Below, one piece after another: positions 36,178 through 45,031 of a stretch of DNA of 58,394 bases; position 1 is the stretch's first letter; each line of letters opens with the position of its first letter. The position numbers and the translations under genes are program-made. Below the pieces are notes generated by a model, which ran no database searches, was not told where the DNA came from, and saw nothing but the letters and a program-made list of their open reading frames with translations. This stretch comes from an uncultured Gammaproteobacteria bacterium (GTDB taxonomy: Bacteria > Pseudomonadota > Gammaproteobacteria > GCA-001735895). Location: contig CAMYLU010000034.1 of assembly GCA_947259485.1 (NCBI GenBank), positions 1 through 58,394 of the forward strand. Direction: 5' to 3'.

Positions 36178-37287
36178 TTAAGGTTGCTGTAGTAAAAGCG
36201 GAATCAATTCCTGATAAGGCCGGTAGCCTTCTATCTTTTCGCCATTACTTTTGATTAATGCCGGGGTGCCGCTGATTCCAATCTTGTTACCGGCAAGATA
36301 ACCGCGATCGATCATTGCCGCTGCGTCGCAATCACCTGGTGGTAAGTCGTCGAAAAGCTGATTCTTGGCATCGGTCATCGCCTGGCTCCGATCCTCCGCG
36401 CACCAGACTGACCTCAGATGGTTATACCCGGGCCCCCCGCTACCGCCGCGGGCATAGGGAAAGTAGCGAACCGTGATTCCAGCCTCTTGCAGATTGTCGA
36501 TCTCGCTATGCAATTTTTGGCAATAGGGGCAGGAGGTATCGGTAAATACATTCAGCGTTGCCTTGGTCTCACCATTAGCCTCGAATATGACCAGGTCAGT
36601 ATCATCAAACTCGGAGATCGTTTCGACCACTGCCACGCGACGAGACTGTTCGGTCAAATTACGGCCGTTCTCGAGATTGACCAGGTCACCCATCAGGGCG
36701 TATTTACCGCCCTCCAAAAGATAGATGTAACGATTCCCGATCCGTACTTGCCAGACGTCCTTGACCGAGGTTTCCGCGACATCGTCGATTTTTGCGTTGC
36801 CGATACGCTGCCTTAATAGCCTGGTGACTGGCTGCTTCAACACGGCCAAGGCCTCGTCTAGTGATGGCAGATCCGAAGAGGCGAAACGACCGGACCAGCG
36901 TTGATATATTTCGTCCGGCCATTTGGACTGGAAAAAGGCGATGATGCTATCGATCTCCGAAGCGCTCAAGCTGTCTTCGAACCCCGGCATCTGCCCTCCA
37001 ATCTTGGCACCACCTTCTCGAATCGTACGGCGCAGCAGTTCCAGATCATGATGCCAGGCATGCGCAGAACCGTTCAAAGGAGGCGGCGGATAGTTGCCGT
37101 TGGCGTCGGTTTGTTTCCAGTTCGGCGTAGCTTCGGCATTCTGACCGTGGCAGGACGCGCAGTTCTGACGGAATAGTTGCTCACCCTGGGTAACTTGCTC
37201 GTCGCTGTACCAGCGTTCGTTTGCGGAAGCAGTTACCTGACCAGTAGCCAGCATTAGTGCTGCGATGTAAAAATTTAGTGTTTTCAT
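36178..37287 (-). CDS. Cytochrome c - DsbC-like thiol isomerase fusion
   Basis: 369 residues with a signal peptide (MKTLNFYIAALMLATGQVTA). Residues 28-125 are a class I cytochrome c with CASCH at 43-47 and a possible Met ligand in GGQMPGF. Residues about 145-225 resemble the DsbC dimerisation domain (VRIGNRYIYLLEGGKYALMG). Residues 240-369 are a thioredoxin-like DsbC/G catalytic domain: DTSCPYCQKLHSEIDN with C253/C256, a second Cys pair (VWC and GDC) and the cis-Pro loop GISGTPALI. A heme electron carrier joined to a disulfide isomerase suggests direct electron exchange between heme and thiols in the periplasm. A separate cytochrome c gene lies 11 bp upstream. Confidence 0.88.
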   Translation of the reverse strand: MKTLNFYIAALMLATGQVTASANERWYSDEQVTQGEQLFRQNCASCHGQNAEATPNWKQTDANGNYPPPPLNGSAHAWHHDLELLRRTIREGGAKIGGQMPGFEDSLSASEIDSIIAFFQSKWPDEIYQRWSGRFASSDLPSLDEALAVLKQPVTRLLRQRIGNAKIDDVAETSVKDVWQVRIGNRYIYLLEGGKYALMGDLVNLENGRNLTEQSRRVAVVETISEFDDTDLVIFEANGETKATLNVFTDTSCPYCQKLHSEIDNLQEAGITVRYFPYARGGSGGPGYNHLRSVWCAEDRSQAMTDAKNQLFDDLPPGDCDAAAMIDRGYLAGNKIGISGTPALIKSNGEKIEGYRPYQELIPLLLQQP

Positions 37288-37298
37288 TACTGCCCTCT

Positions 37299-37670
37299 CT
37301 AGTAGAGTTTTTTCTGGCGCTGGTAATAGCGCAAGTAAGGCACGACCCTGTCCATCTTTCCGGGCGTCATTCCGACCACCGGTGGCATGTCGCCAAAATT
37401 CCAGTGATGCTGTTTAACACCCTTCAACGCGGCACGATAAACCGACTTGTCATTATGGTGTGAGGGCTTATAAAACGGATGGATTAAGGGAGGACCTTTG
37501 TCCGAACCGTTGAGCTGTAATCCGTGGCATGAACTGCAGTATTTTTCATATAGCAGTTGCCCTTTAGCCAGATGGAACGGAATTTTGATTTCTTCCGCCG
37601 ATAACGCCGGGACGGCAGAAACCGGCATGAGAACAAAAACTACGACTAAGCGTAAAAGTAGAGATTTCAT
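37299..37670 (-). CDS. Periplasmic cytochrome c
   Basis: 123 residues with a signal peptide (LLLRLVVVFVLMPVSAVPAL) and one heme site, YCSSCHGLQLNGSDKGPPLI. GDMPPVVGMTPG supplies the likely axial Met. The size and layout are those of a small class I cytochrome c. It is encoded just before the cytochrome-DsbC fusion and probably feeds it electrons. Confidence 0.88.
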   Translation of the reverse strand: MKSLLLRLVVVFVLMPVSAVPALSAEEIKIPFHLAKGQLLYEKYCSSCHGLQLNGSDKGPPLIHPFYKPSHHNDKSVYRAALKGVKQHHWNFGDMPPVVGMTPGKMDRVVPYLRYYQRQKKLY

Positions 37671-37725
37671 TGGTTTTCCTGAAAAAGTGAATACACACGC
37701 AGTCGTCTGCGTGACCAGGCTTTAT

Positions 37726-38073
37726 TCAGGCAATCGGTGGTCGGTATATCGAATGAGCCAGACGGGATCGATAATTGATTTTGTCCGGAGGATGAATAAT
37801 TAGTCGCGACACTGAATTAAATTTAGTCGAGATGCTTACTGGGATAAATCCAGTGCCGGAATTCGCACCGCAAGCGTGGATCGTCGACAAGCAGTTTTCA
37901 TTTTCACAAGAGAGATCAATAGCCTTTTTCATCGAATCGCAATCGAAAGGGCTGGTGGACATGGAGTCCATGTGGTGCATTTCGTTCGAAGCCTGAATCA
38001 AGGCGGGCATTAGCCCGATTGATAGTATCAACAGACAATGGATCAATTTTCTCTTGCAGACCATTACTAACAA
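37726..38073 (-). CDS. Small secreted Cys/His/Met protein, copper-locus type
   Basis: 115 residues. The signal peptide (LIHCLLILSIGLMPALIQAS) is followed by NEMHHMDSMS, then spaced cysteines (FDCDSMKK, LSCENENC, IHACG) and a tail ending SIYRPPIA. Small proteins with this plan (signal, HxxMD, Cys pairs, RPP end) are common in copper loci, often described near DUF2946. The protein at 56406 shares the plan. It starts the heme/thiol operon, 55 bp before the cytochrome gene. Metal binding is inferred. Confidence 0.55.
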   Translation of the reverse strand: MLVMVCKRKLIHCLLILSIGLMPALIQASNEMHHMDSMSTSPFDCDSMKKAIDLSCENENCLSTIHACGANSGTGFIPVSISTKFNSVSRLIIHPPDKINYRSRLAHSIYRPPIA

Positions 38074-38546
38074 TTGAAAACCCTGCGCTATTCTTTTTTC
38101 GTTACCACATCAGACACAGCAAACTTAGCACAGTTCTGAAATTTATGGCAGATCGTCGACTTCTTTTGCCTGGTATACCGATACTCAGCTACTTAACGTA
38201 CTGCCCATTTGCCTTTTGCAATCGCTTTCCAGCTAAATTCAGCCTCTTTTATGACATGCCGATCCGTTTAGTTGATACAGATCAAGTCGGGCGTGGAACG
38301 TTACTTGCGTCTGTAGTGTCTACAGCCTTTAAACTAATTATAAATTTCCATTGGATCCATGTCGTAAACGTGGCCAAAGGTGAAACCGAGACGGATATGT
38401 TAACCGTAAATCTACTATGCCCTGGCTCAACGCGAATATAACCATGGAAAACATTTGTCAAAGCGAGGGAATCTATGGAAGATTGTCGACAATAGTGGTT
38501 ATAAATTCACGTTGTACCAGTTTAATAACTTAACGAGGAACGAGAC
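38074..38546. other. Intergenic region, no gene supported
   Basis: 473 bases between two divergent genes. A 140-codon open frame crosses it but starts inside the neighbouring gene and lacks a ribosome site or recognisable protein features. Promoters for both neighbours are expected here. Confidence 0.45.
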
Positions 38547-38984
38547 ATGAAATATTTAAAAACACTGCAAATTCTGGTCATTGGAGTAGTTGTTTCTACC
38601 GCCGCTCTGGCCGGTCCCCAGGACGATGCCAAGCCATCTGCAACTATGCCCATGATGAACCAGGGCGGTAACATGATGATGAATCCGCAAATGATGCAAC
38701 AGATGATGAGCCAGATGCCGCACATGGGATATGGCCAAAGCATGCCGATGCCGGGTCACGGCATGGGTAGCATGATGATGAATCCACAAATGATGAACCA
38801 AATGCCACACATGGGATACGGACAGGGCTATGGCAGGCCGATGATGGGTCATGGCATGGGCAATATGATGATGAATCCACAGATGATGCAAATGCGTATG
38901 CAGCACATGGAAAAAATGGAACAGCACCTGGCGAAAATCGAGTCATTACTCACACAAATCCTGGAGGCGCAAACGTCAAACTAA
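38547..38984 (+). CDS. Methionine-rich secreted protein, probable metal binder
   Basis: 145 residues. The signal peptide (ILVIGVVVSTAALAG) is followed by about 80 residues made of near-repeats: GNMMMNPQMMQQMMSQMPHM, GHGMGSMMMNPQMMNQMPHM and GHGMGNMMMNPQMMQMRMQH. Nearly a third of this part is Met, with His and Gly between. The C-terminus is a short coiled coil (MEKMEQHLAKIESLLTQILE). Met-rich periplasmic segments bind Cu(I)/Ag(I) in CopA, CopC and PcoE-type proteins. There is a GAGGAACGAGAC site before the ATG. The divergent neighbour is also a putative copper-type protein. Confidence 0.7.
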   Translation: MKYLKTLQILVIGVVVSTAALAGPQDDAKPSATMPMMNQGGNMMMNPQMMQQMMSQMPHMGYGQSMPMPGHGMGSMMMNPQMMNQMPHMGYGQGYGRPMMGHGMGNMMMNPQMMQMRMQHMEKMEQHLAKIESLLTQILEAQTSN

Positions 38985-39087
38985 GTTCGCTTTCTAAAGC
39001 AGACGCCCTGATTTTAGATCTCAGCGACGACCTTCGGCCAATAACGGACACTTGTATCTATAGAATAAATGTACTCTTACTGTTCGT

Positions 39088-39804
39088 TTAGTCCTGTTTG
39101 TTTTCACTCGCTGTAAGCAACATATCGACAATTTCCGTATAGTTGCGGCTTGTTGCATGGGCTAACGGAGTAACATTGTTTTCATCAGCTATATTTATAT
39201 CGGCACCAGCCTCGATCAGCAATCGTACGATCTCGATATAAGTCGGACCACCGTCGCCAAGAATGATGGCTTCCAGTAGAGCGGTCCAACCCAGATTATT
39301 GACATGATCGATGTCTATTTCGGTTTTGAGCAGCACGCGCACGGTTTCAACATGACCGTGATGGGCTGCCGGGATCAAAGCGGTACCGCCATAGCGATTG
39401 ACACTGCTGAGGTCCGCACCGTGGGCGAGCGTCATTCTCAGGATTTCCAGTCGGCCTTCGGCACCCGCGTAGAGAAAAGGCGAGTCGGTAATATTATCCA
39501 TCGCGTTTACATTGGCACCTGCGTCGATCAGGACGCGCGCAACATTGATCGCATTGTGATGGGTGGCGAGTAACAAGGCGCTACGACCATTTGCGTCCCG
39601 AGTTTCGATATCAACCCCCTGTGCCAGCATCTCCTGAACCGCAGCCGCATCGTCTTCCGCAGCCGCGGCCTGGAATCGCGCCGCTAACGAGACAGTCGAT
39701 TCATTCGCATGCGTAGTACCCATTGCAGTCACCGCAAAACAAAAGAAGAGGCTAAACAACAGGGAATGTCGTCCGACTCCAGAAATGGAATCACCATTTA
39801 ACAC
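39088..39804 (-). CDS. Secreted ankyrin-repeat protein
   Basis: 238 residues with a signal peptide (SLLFSLFFCFAVTAMGTTHA) and about five ankyrin repeats from residue 45 on, such as DIETRDANGRSALLLATHHN and INIADENNVTPLAHATSRNY. It is a periplasmic protein-binding scaffold by family. Single-repeat periplasmic ankyrins often accompany redox stress enzymes, but no such partner is adjacent. Confidence 0.85.
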   Translation of the reverse strand: MLNGDSISGVGRHSLLFSLFFCFAVTAMGTTHANESTVSLAARFQAAAAEDDAAAVQEMLAQGVDIETRDANGRSALLLATHHNAINVARVLIDAGANVNAMDNITDSPFLYAGAEGRLEILRMTLAHGADLSSVNRYGGTALIPAAHHGHVETVRVLLKTEIDIDHVNNLGWTALLEAIILGDGGPTYIEIVRLLIEAGADINIADENNVTPLAHATSRNYTEIVDMLLTASENKQD

Positions 39805-39857
39805 GTAATCAGATTCTGCCTGGTGTTCGACGAATTCCCGATTATTCGATTGACTAT

Positions 39858-40502
39858 CTAATCAGCTGCAAAACAATAGAACTTTCCAGCACCACCGGTT
39901 TTCGTTAACGCCTCCTGACTACAACCTCGACTCGCATGGGCCGAGCTCCAGGACGGATTGCCACCCCCATGTCGATCGTGATGGCCTACTTGTGCACTGC
40001 CTTCATCACTGCTAGTCCAGTTATTGCAGGTGTGATCCTTATCATCAGGAAAGTAAGCGGTACCGTCGTCCTGGGACCCAGTCAGGATGTCGTGTTCGTT
40101 GGGTTTATCATAGCGGCCTTTAATGCGATTACCGGCCTCGTCAAGTGCAGTTTCCAGGGTGATGGTTTTATTGTAAAGATGCAGGTCGGTTGGGTTGGTA
40201 GCTATCAAAATGCCACGTGCATTGTACCAGGGACCATTGCCGATACGGTGTCTCGCAAACACGCCGCGCTTGTTCGGTTCCTCGGTGCTCAAGTAAGCCT
40301 TCCAGTCGCGATTGCCCGCACCCACTGCAGCAGCCAGTTTCTGACAGTGCGCATCCGCACCTTTCAGTCCGCCCAAATCAGCACCATTTCCCATGCCAAC
40401 ACTGGTGACGAAAAAACCCATTGGCCTGTCTTCGGCAAACGTTATAAACGAAATAAATAATGTTGTTACGGCAAATGCCAGAACACTAATTTTTTTATTC
40501 AT
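39858..40502 (-). CDS. Secreted lectin-like / DUF1554-type protein
   Basis: 214 residues from the ATG at 40502, chosen because GGAG precedes it and the signal peptide (ISVLAFAVTTLFISFITFA) starts there; the frame runs 15 codons further. The mature domain matches the GGLKGADAHCQKLAAAVGAG, WKAYLST, NEHDILTGSQDDGTAYF, CNNWTS and SRGCSQEAL blocks of the widespread lectin-like fold, with conserved cysteines. It is exported; the ligand is unknown. Confidence 0.7.
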   Translation of the reverse strand: MNKKISVLAFAVTTLFISFITFAEDRPMGFFVTSVGMGNGADLGGLKGADAHCQKLAAAVGAGNRDWKAYLSTEEPNKRGVFARHRIGNGPWYNARGILIATNPTDLHLYNKTITLETALDEAGNRIKGRYDKPNEHDILTGSQDDGTAYFPDDKDHTCNNWTSSDEGSAQVGHHDRHGGGNPSWSSAHASRGCSQEALTKTGGAGKFYCFAAD

Positions 40503-40820
40503 GATCGTAATCTCCATTTTGTAGATAAATTGTTGAGACAGTTTCAAGACAACATTTAATCATACCGAATGTACAATCCAGGTCGGTGATCGAATTTTAC
40601 ATCGCGAGGATCAAAATATGCCTTCCCCTTCACCAGGTCAAGGTTACTGGCCCTGTCAGGGAACCTGATGTTGCTCCCATAATAATTCAGCAAACCATAC
40701 AGCTTTGAAGCTTTCCAGGAACTCGTTTTTTAAATTATTGCCGCTTAACTTCACAGATTTCAAGATAAAAGCAACTTGGCATCTTCGTTACTTTACGATT
40801 GTGACCTTGGGTCGCAGCTG

Positions 40821-41906
40821 TTAAAAATATCCATTTAACTGAATAAAAAACAGGTCAGAGTTCTGGGCATCGTTTTGTGGAATGCCGTCGTTAAATCGGA
40901 CACCGGTTCGCAGCTGAGTGGCGACCATAGGGAAGTACTCGTACACCACGCTGTATCGATTACGCTCGTCCTCGTCCAGGTCATCGTCGGGATCAAAATA
41001 CCCGTAGCTTATTTTGAGATTGTGACCCTGCTGAATCCACCAGTTTGCCTCGACGAAGGCCGCCCATTGTTTGCGACCAGTCGGTCCGAGTGCATCATCG
41101 TCAATATGGTCGATTTCCCCTAACCAGCTTACCGGACCGGTTCTTACCCCGCCGAACAGTCCCCATACCGTTCGTTCGGCGTCTTCCGCATCATTGATAT
41201 TCGCACTGGCGCCAATCTGCCATCCGCTGTAAATGAAAGTGCTGTGCAGGCTGAATTGCTTACCGGTATCTACTTCTCCACCCCCTGCCGTACCGTTGGT
41301 AATCGCAAGGCGCAGGTTTGCAGGTCCCACGACGATGCCAGACTCGATACCGTTGTCCGAGTTCTCCATGTTGAGACCGGTCGCCTGACGCACGAATTCC
41401 GTGTCGTCCTCGAGGCGCCATCCATGTGGCAGAAAAAACTTTCCCACTTTGATATAGGCTGATTGCTGCGGGAACTGCAATAGCGCGACAGCTTCTCGAT
41501 TACTGGAGGAAGGCGCAAACTGCTGATCGAAGTAGAAGGTGAGACTATCCGCGATTACGGGCACCTCCATGAAAAACAAAGCTTCATCCAGGTCGAACTC
41601 GAACTCATCATCCTGATTAGGTGTTTCCGTGGCGGTGGCAGATGATCGAAAATTTCCGCCGATACCCAGGTATTCGGAGACTTTACCATCCCAGTACTTG
41701 TCGGTTGGCCGTGCCGTAAATAAGGTCTGCGCATAAGCAGTTCCCAACACCGTCCGCTTACCTCCGCCAGTCTGATTGACATGGCACGCCTGGCAACTTT
41801 GATTGGTCATGATGGCGAAATATGGTTCGGCCAGTGCGAGCGGACTGACGAACACCGTCAGCAGTCCAAGAATGAACAAAATTACAACCTGTTGTCCCGT
41901 TTTCAT
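40821..41906 (-). CDS. Outer-membrane beta-barrel with N-terminal CxxCH heme motif
   Basis: 361 residues. After a signal peptide (VILFILGLLTVFVSPLALA) comes NQSCQACHVNQTGGGKRTV, a single c-type heme motif at 38-42. About 310 residues of amphipathic strands follow, ending QLNGYF, typical of a porin-like barrel. Recognisable strand segments include FYFDQQFAP, FFLPHGWRLEDD and KISYGYFDPDDDLDEDERNR. A heme at the periplasmic mouth of a barrel would suit electron transfer across the outer membrane. It follows the multiheme-like lipoprotein gene on the same strand, 54 bp downstream. Confidence 0.75.
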   Translation of the reverse strand: MKTGQQVVILFILGLLTVFVSPLALAEPYFAIMTNQSCQACHVNQTGGGKRTVLGTAYAQTLFTARPTDKYWDGKVSEYLGIGGNFRSSATATETPNQDDEFEFDLDEALFFMEVPVIADSLTFYFDQQFAPSSSNREAVALLQFPQQSAYIKVGKFFLPHGWRLEDDTEFVRQATGLNMENSDNGIESGIVVGPANLRLAITNGTAGGGEVDTGKQFSLHSTFIYSGWQIGASANINDAEDAERTVWGLFGGVRTGPVSWLGEIDHIDDDALGPTGRKQWAAFVEANWWIQQGHNLKISYGYFDPDDDLDEDERNRYSVVYEYFPMVATQLRTGVRFNDGIPQNDAQNSDLFFIQLNGYF

Positions 41907-41960
41907 ACCGCTATCTCGTTCTTGTTAAAAAGTGCAAAACTCAATCGATTCGACGCACTG

Positions 41961-44900
41961 TTATTGGGGTAAAAGATCATCGATCCATTCCTGCAATGCA
42001 GACTGTTCCGCCTGGGTAAGACAGGCCGCGTTTCCCCCATCCTGTGAGGGATTGCCCGAGCAGCCAGCACCCTGCGGCATATCGCCAGCCTGGATGAGCA
42101 CAATCGTGCATTGGCCAACAGTAAGACCCGAGCAATTACCGTCATCTGCAGGCTTTAGAGCATCCGCGTAGACCGTGCCTACATTGTGATTGCCAAGTCC
42201 GGCACCGGTGTGGCAGGTATCGCATTTATCCAGGAAGATTGGCTGAGCATCGTCGGTATAGGTCGTCAGATTCGTCTGGAAGGTCGCAATGAAATTTCCA
42301 CCTGCAATGCCGTCTGCGTCACCGTCCAGCAGGTTGCCCCCGAGATCGGTAATCCCATCGCTAAGCGTGACTCGATAGCTGTCCTCAAAACTGGGCAAGA
42401 TGCCAGTCAGATTCATAGACGCCTGACTCCCACTTGCAGAGATTGGCGCGCTCAACTGTTGCTCGTTACCGTCGCCGAAGGTGCCATCGCCGCCACTGCG
42501 CTGCAGCACGAAAGTGGACGAATTAATCGTCGCAGCGTTGACGATGCTGTTAAAATTCGCCGTGATCGCGGACGGGAAATCGACTTCGATTGCCCCCTCA
42601 CTGGGACTTAATGTATTAAGGGCAAATATCTGCGCTACGTTGCTAACGGTTACCGTCACGGATGTCGAGACCGTGAGATTGCATCCGTCGGTGGCCTCTG
42701 CCGTCAGGTTAATATCCCCGCTGGGGAATGCCGTAGTGTCCCAGCTGATATTGTATGGAGGTGTCGAATCCGTCCCGATCAGCTGACCGCTGGCGAAAAA
42801 CGACACAAAGGTCACACCGACATCGTCCGTCGCATCTGCGCTTACCGTTACCACGCCGCCCACGGGACCTGGTGCCGGCATGGTCAAAGAGATCGCAGGC
42901 GGATTGGGATCATCGGCACAGGCGGCATTATCGACATCGGCTCTGACGATCTCCGAATTAGAGATGTTGCCGGCGGCATCCAGCGCTTGCGCCACGAGAT
43001 CATACCTGTCATCCGTGACGATCGTGGTATCCCAGATGATTTCGAATGGTGACGTCGCGTCGGTACCAACTGTGGCACCATTTACCAAAAGCCTGACCTC
43101 GGTAACGCCGATATCGTCCGTTGCTGCGATGTTCACCAGTACCTGTCCAGTTACATCATCACCATCCTCAGGGCTGGTGATGCTCACACCTGGTGATTGA
43201 CTGTCATTAGCCACGGTCACGGTAAGCGGCGAAGAAACGGTTATGTTACCGGCAGCGTCATGTGCCCGGGCGGTCAGCACATGGCTCCCGTTGGTTACGT
43301 TGGTCGTATCCCACAGGACTTCGAAGTTGCTTACGGTATCGGTACCGATAAGCACACTGTCAACAAAGAACTCTAATAGTGTGACACCCACATCATCGGT
43401 CGCCAATGCCGAAACAGTCACCGTGCCGGATAGTGGTGACGCTAGCGCATTGAGGCTGACCTGTGGTGGGGTTGTGTCTATACCGTTGGCGAGCGTGATG
43501 GTTTGTGGCGCAGAGACTCCCACGTTACCGGCAGCGTCCAGGGCCTCGGCCGTAAGGACATGATCGCCGTCGGTGACGGTCGTGCTGTCCCAGGTGACCT
43601 GGTAAGGTGCTGTCGTTGCCGAGCCAATTAGAGTGCCGTCCACGAAGAACGATACTTGCACCACGCCTACATCGTCCGTGGCGGTTGCATTCAAATTCAC
43701 ATTGCCGCTTACGGGCGAAGCCAACGCCTGCAAATTAACAGTCGGCGGATTGATATCGGAACCCCCGCTGGCCGCCCCGGCGTTAATCCAGTCACGAATA
43801 GTATCGATTGTCGCCTGCGATAATGGACTTCCGCCCAATGGCATTTGGCTGCCTGATGCTGCTGTACCTTCCAGCTTTTGTACCAGATAGCTGCTGTTTG
43901 CATCGCCTGGGTTTACGCGCAGCAGGCTGGGCACCTGGACACTGGCGACGCCTACCAGGCTCGCAAAACTACTGGCGAGCGAGCTTAAATCCTGGCCGGC
44001 CGGTAGTCCTGGACCGACCGGTCCATCATGGCAGCCAGAAATTGCACAGGTCGGTGTGAAGACGGTGTCTTGTATCGACTGTAGCGTCGATGCTACCGCT
44101 GCGACGGAAAACAAGCTGATGAAGTCACCACCTGCCTGGCCATCACTATCTCCGTCGAGTATTTCACCGTCTAACGAGGCAAGCGCGGTAGCGCCGGTAC
44201 CGACCAGGTGAATCTCATAATCGTCCACCACGGATACGATGCCCGTCAAATCAATGATTGCACGGCGCAAGTTCGTCGGGTCGAGCACAAGGCCAGTGGG
44301 TAGAATGATTTCTTCATTGCCGTCACCGAAAGTAGCATCACCACCGCTGCGCGTGATCATTACAGTCGTGCTACTCAGTAATCCGGCATCCATATCCTGG
44401 CTAAATACGATCGTGATTTCTGTTGGTAGCTGATCCACGATTGCTCCGTCAACCGGTTCGATGGAAACGACCTGGGGTGGTTGCGTACCACTGGCAGGAG
44501 GTTGGGCGCCGTCACTGATCCATAAACGGATCACATCAATGGTCGCCTGATCCAGAAATGGAGGTCCGTTTAAAGGCATACGTCCACCAGCGGCTGCCGT
44601 ACCCTCCATCTTCTGGATGAGATAGCTATTATCAGGATCGCCTGGGTTAACTCGCAGCAACGCCGGAACCTGGTTGCTCGGAACTCCGACCAGTAATGCG
44701 AAACTACTTGCCGCATCAAGTTTCAGGCCCTGCGGCGCGGCTGCACCCACGTGGCATCCGGCTGTGGCACAGGTAGGTGTGAGGACATTGGCCTGTATTG
44801 ATCCAAACTCTGCGATCAAAGGCTCTACCGCTCCACTTTCTCCCAGGGGTCGTCCGTTGTCATCGAGACCATCACCACTGCCCGGGGAACAGGAACTCAG

Positions 44901-44987
44901 GACGACGGTAATTCCGAGGACTGTGGTAAAAAAAGCTAACCGGAAGAGCCGCCCTGTAAAATTGTTGTTAGATGTTCTCACTGCCAT
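41961..44987 (-). CDS. Giant surface lipoprotein with Ig-like repeats and c-type heme motifs
   Basis: 1008 residues from the ATG at 44987, which has GGGAGG six bases upstream. The lipoprotein signal ends VVLSSC with Cys33. Two modules carry C-x4-CH motifs (PTCATAGCH near 73-79 and PTCAISGCH) in the planctomycete-type cytochrome context (RVNPGDPDNSYLIQKMEGTA). Between and after them lie Big-like domains with copies of ATDDVGV and WDTT. The C-terminal module has a classical CDTCHTGAG. It is probably anchored in the outer membrane and exposed or periplasmic. It lies next to the heme-porin and DUF5666 genes, suggesting an extracellular electron or surface redox function. Confidence 0.78.
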   Translation of the reverse strand: MAVRTSNNNFTGRLFRLAFFTTVLGITVVLSSCSPGSGDGLDDNGRPLGESGAVEPLIAEFGSIQANVLTPTCATAGCHVGAAAPQGLKLDAASSFALLVGVPSNQVPALLRVNPGDPDNSYLIQKMEGTAAAGGRMPLNGPPFLDQATIDVIRLWISDGAQPPASGTQPPQVVSIEPVDGAIVDQLPTEITIVFSQDMDAGLLSSTTVMITRSGGDATFGDGNEEIILPTGLVLDPTNLRRAIIDLTGIVSVVDDYEIHLVGTGATALASLDGEILDGDSDGQAGGDFISLFSVAAVASTLQSIQDTVFTPTCAISGCHDGPVGPGLPAGQDLSSLASSFASLVGVASVQVPSLLRVNPGDANSSYLVQKLEGTAASGSQMPLGGSPLSQATIDTIRDWINAGAASGGSDINPPTVNLQALASPVSGNVNLNATATDDVGVVQVSFFVDGTLIGSATTAPYQVTWDSTTVTDGDHVLTAEALDAAGNVGVSAPQTITLANGIDTTPPQVSLNALASPLSGTVTVSALATDDVGVTLLEFFVDSVLIGTDTVSNFEVLWDTTNVTNGSHVLTARAHDAAGNITVSSPLTVTVANDSQSPGVSITSPEDGDDVTGQVLVNIAATDDIGVTEVRLLVNGATVGTDATSPFEIIWDTTIVTDDRYDLVAQALDAAGNISNSEIVRADVDNAACADDPNPPAISLTMPAPGPVGGVVTVSADATDDVGVTFVSFFASGQLIGTDSTPPYNISWDTTAFPSGDINLTAEATDGCNLTVSTSVTVTVSNVAQIFALNTLSPSEGAIEVDFPSAITANFNSIVNAATINSSTFVLQRSGGDGTFGDGNEQQLSAPISASGSQASMNLTGILPSFEDSYRVTLSDGITDLGGNLLDGDADGIAGGNFIATFQTNLTTYTDDAQPIFLDKCDTCHTGAGLGNHNVGTVYADALKPADDGNCSGLTVGQCTIVLIQAGDMPQGAGCSGNPSQDGGNAACLTQAEQSALQEWIDDLLPQ

Positions 44988-45031
44988 AAGAGCCTCCCTC
45001 ACAGGTCGTGCGAGGGTTAGTTGACATCTTG

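Noticed and set aside
38019-38441. 140-codon open frame between two divergent genes
   Set aside because: Starts inside the neighbouring gene, has no ribosome site and no protein features; better explained as intergenic DNA.
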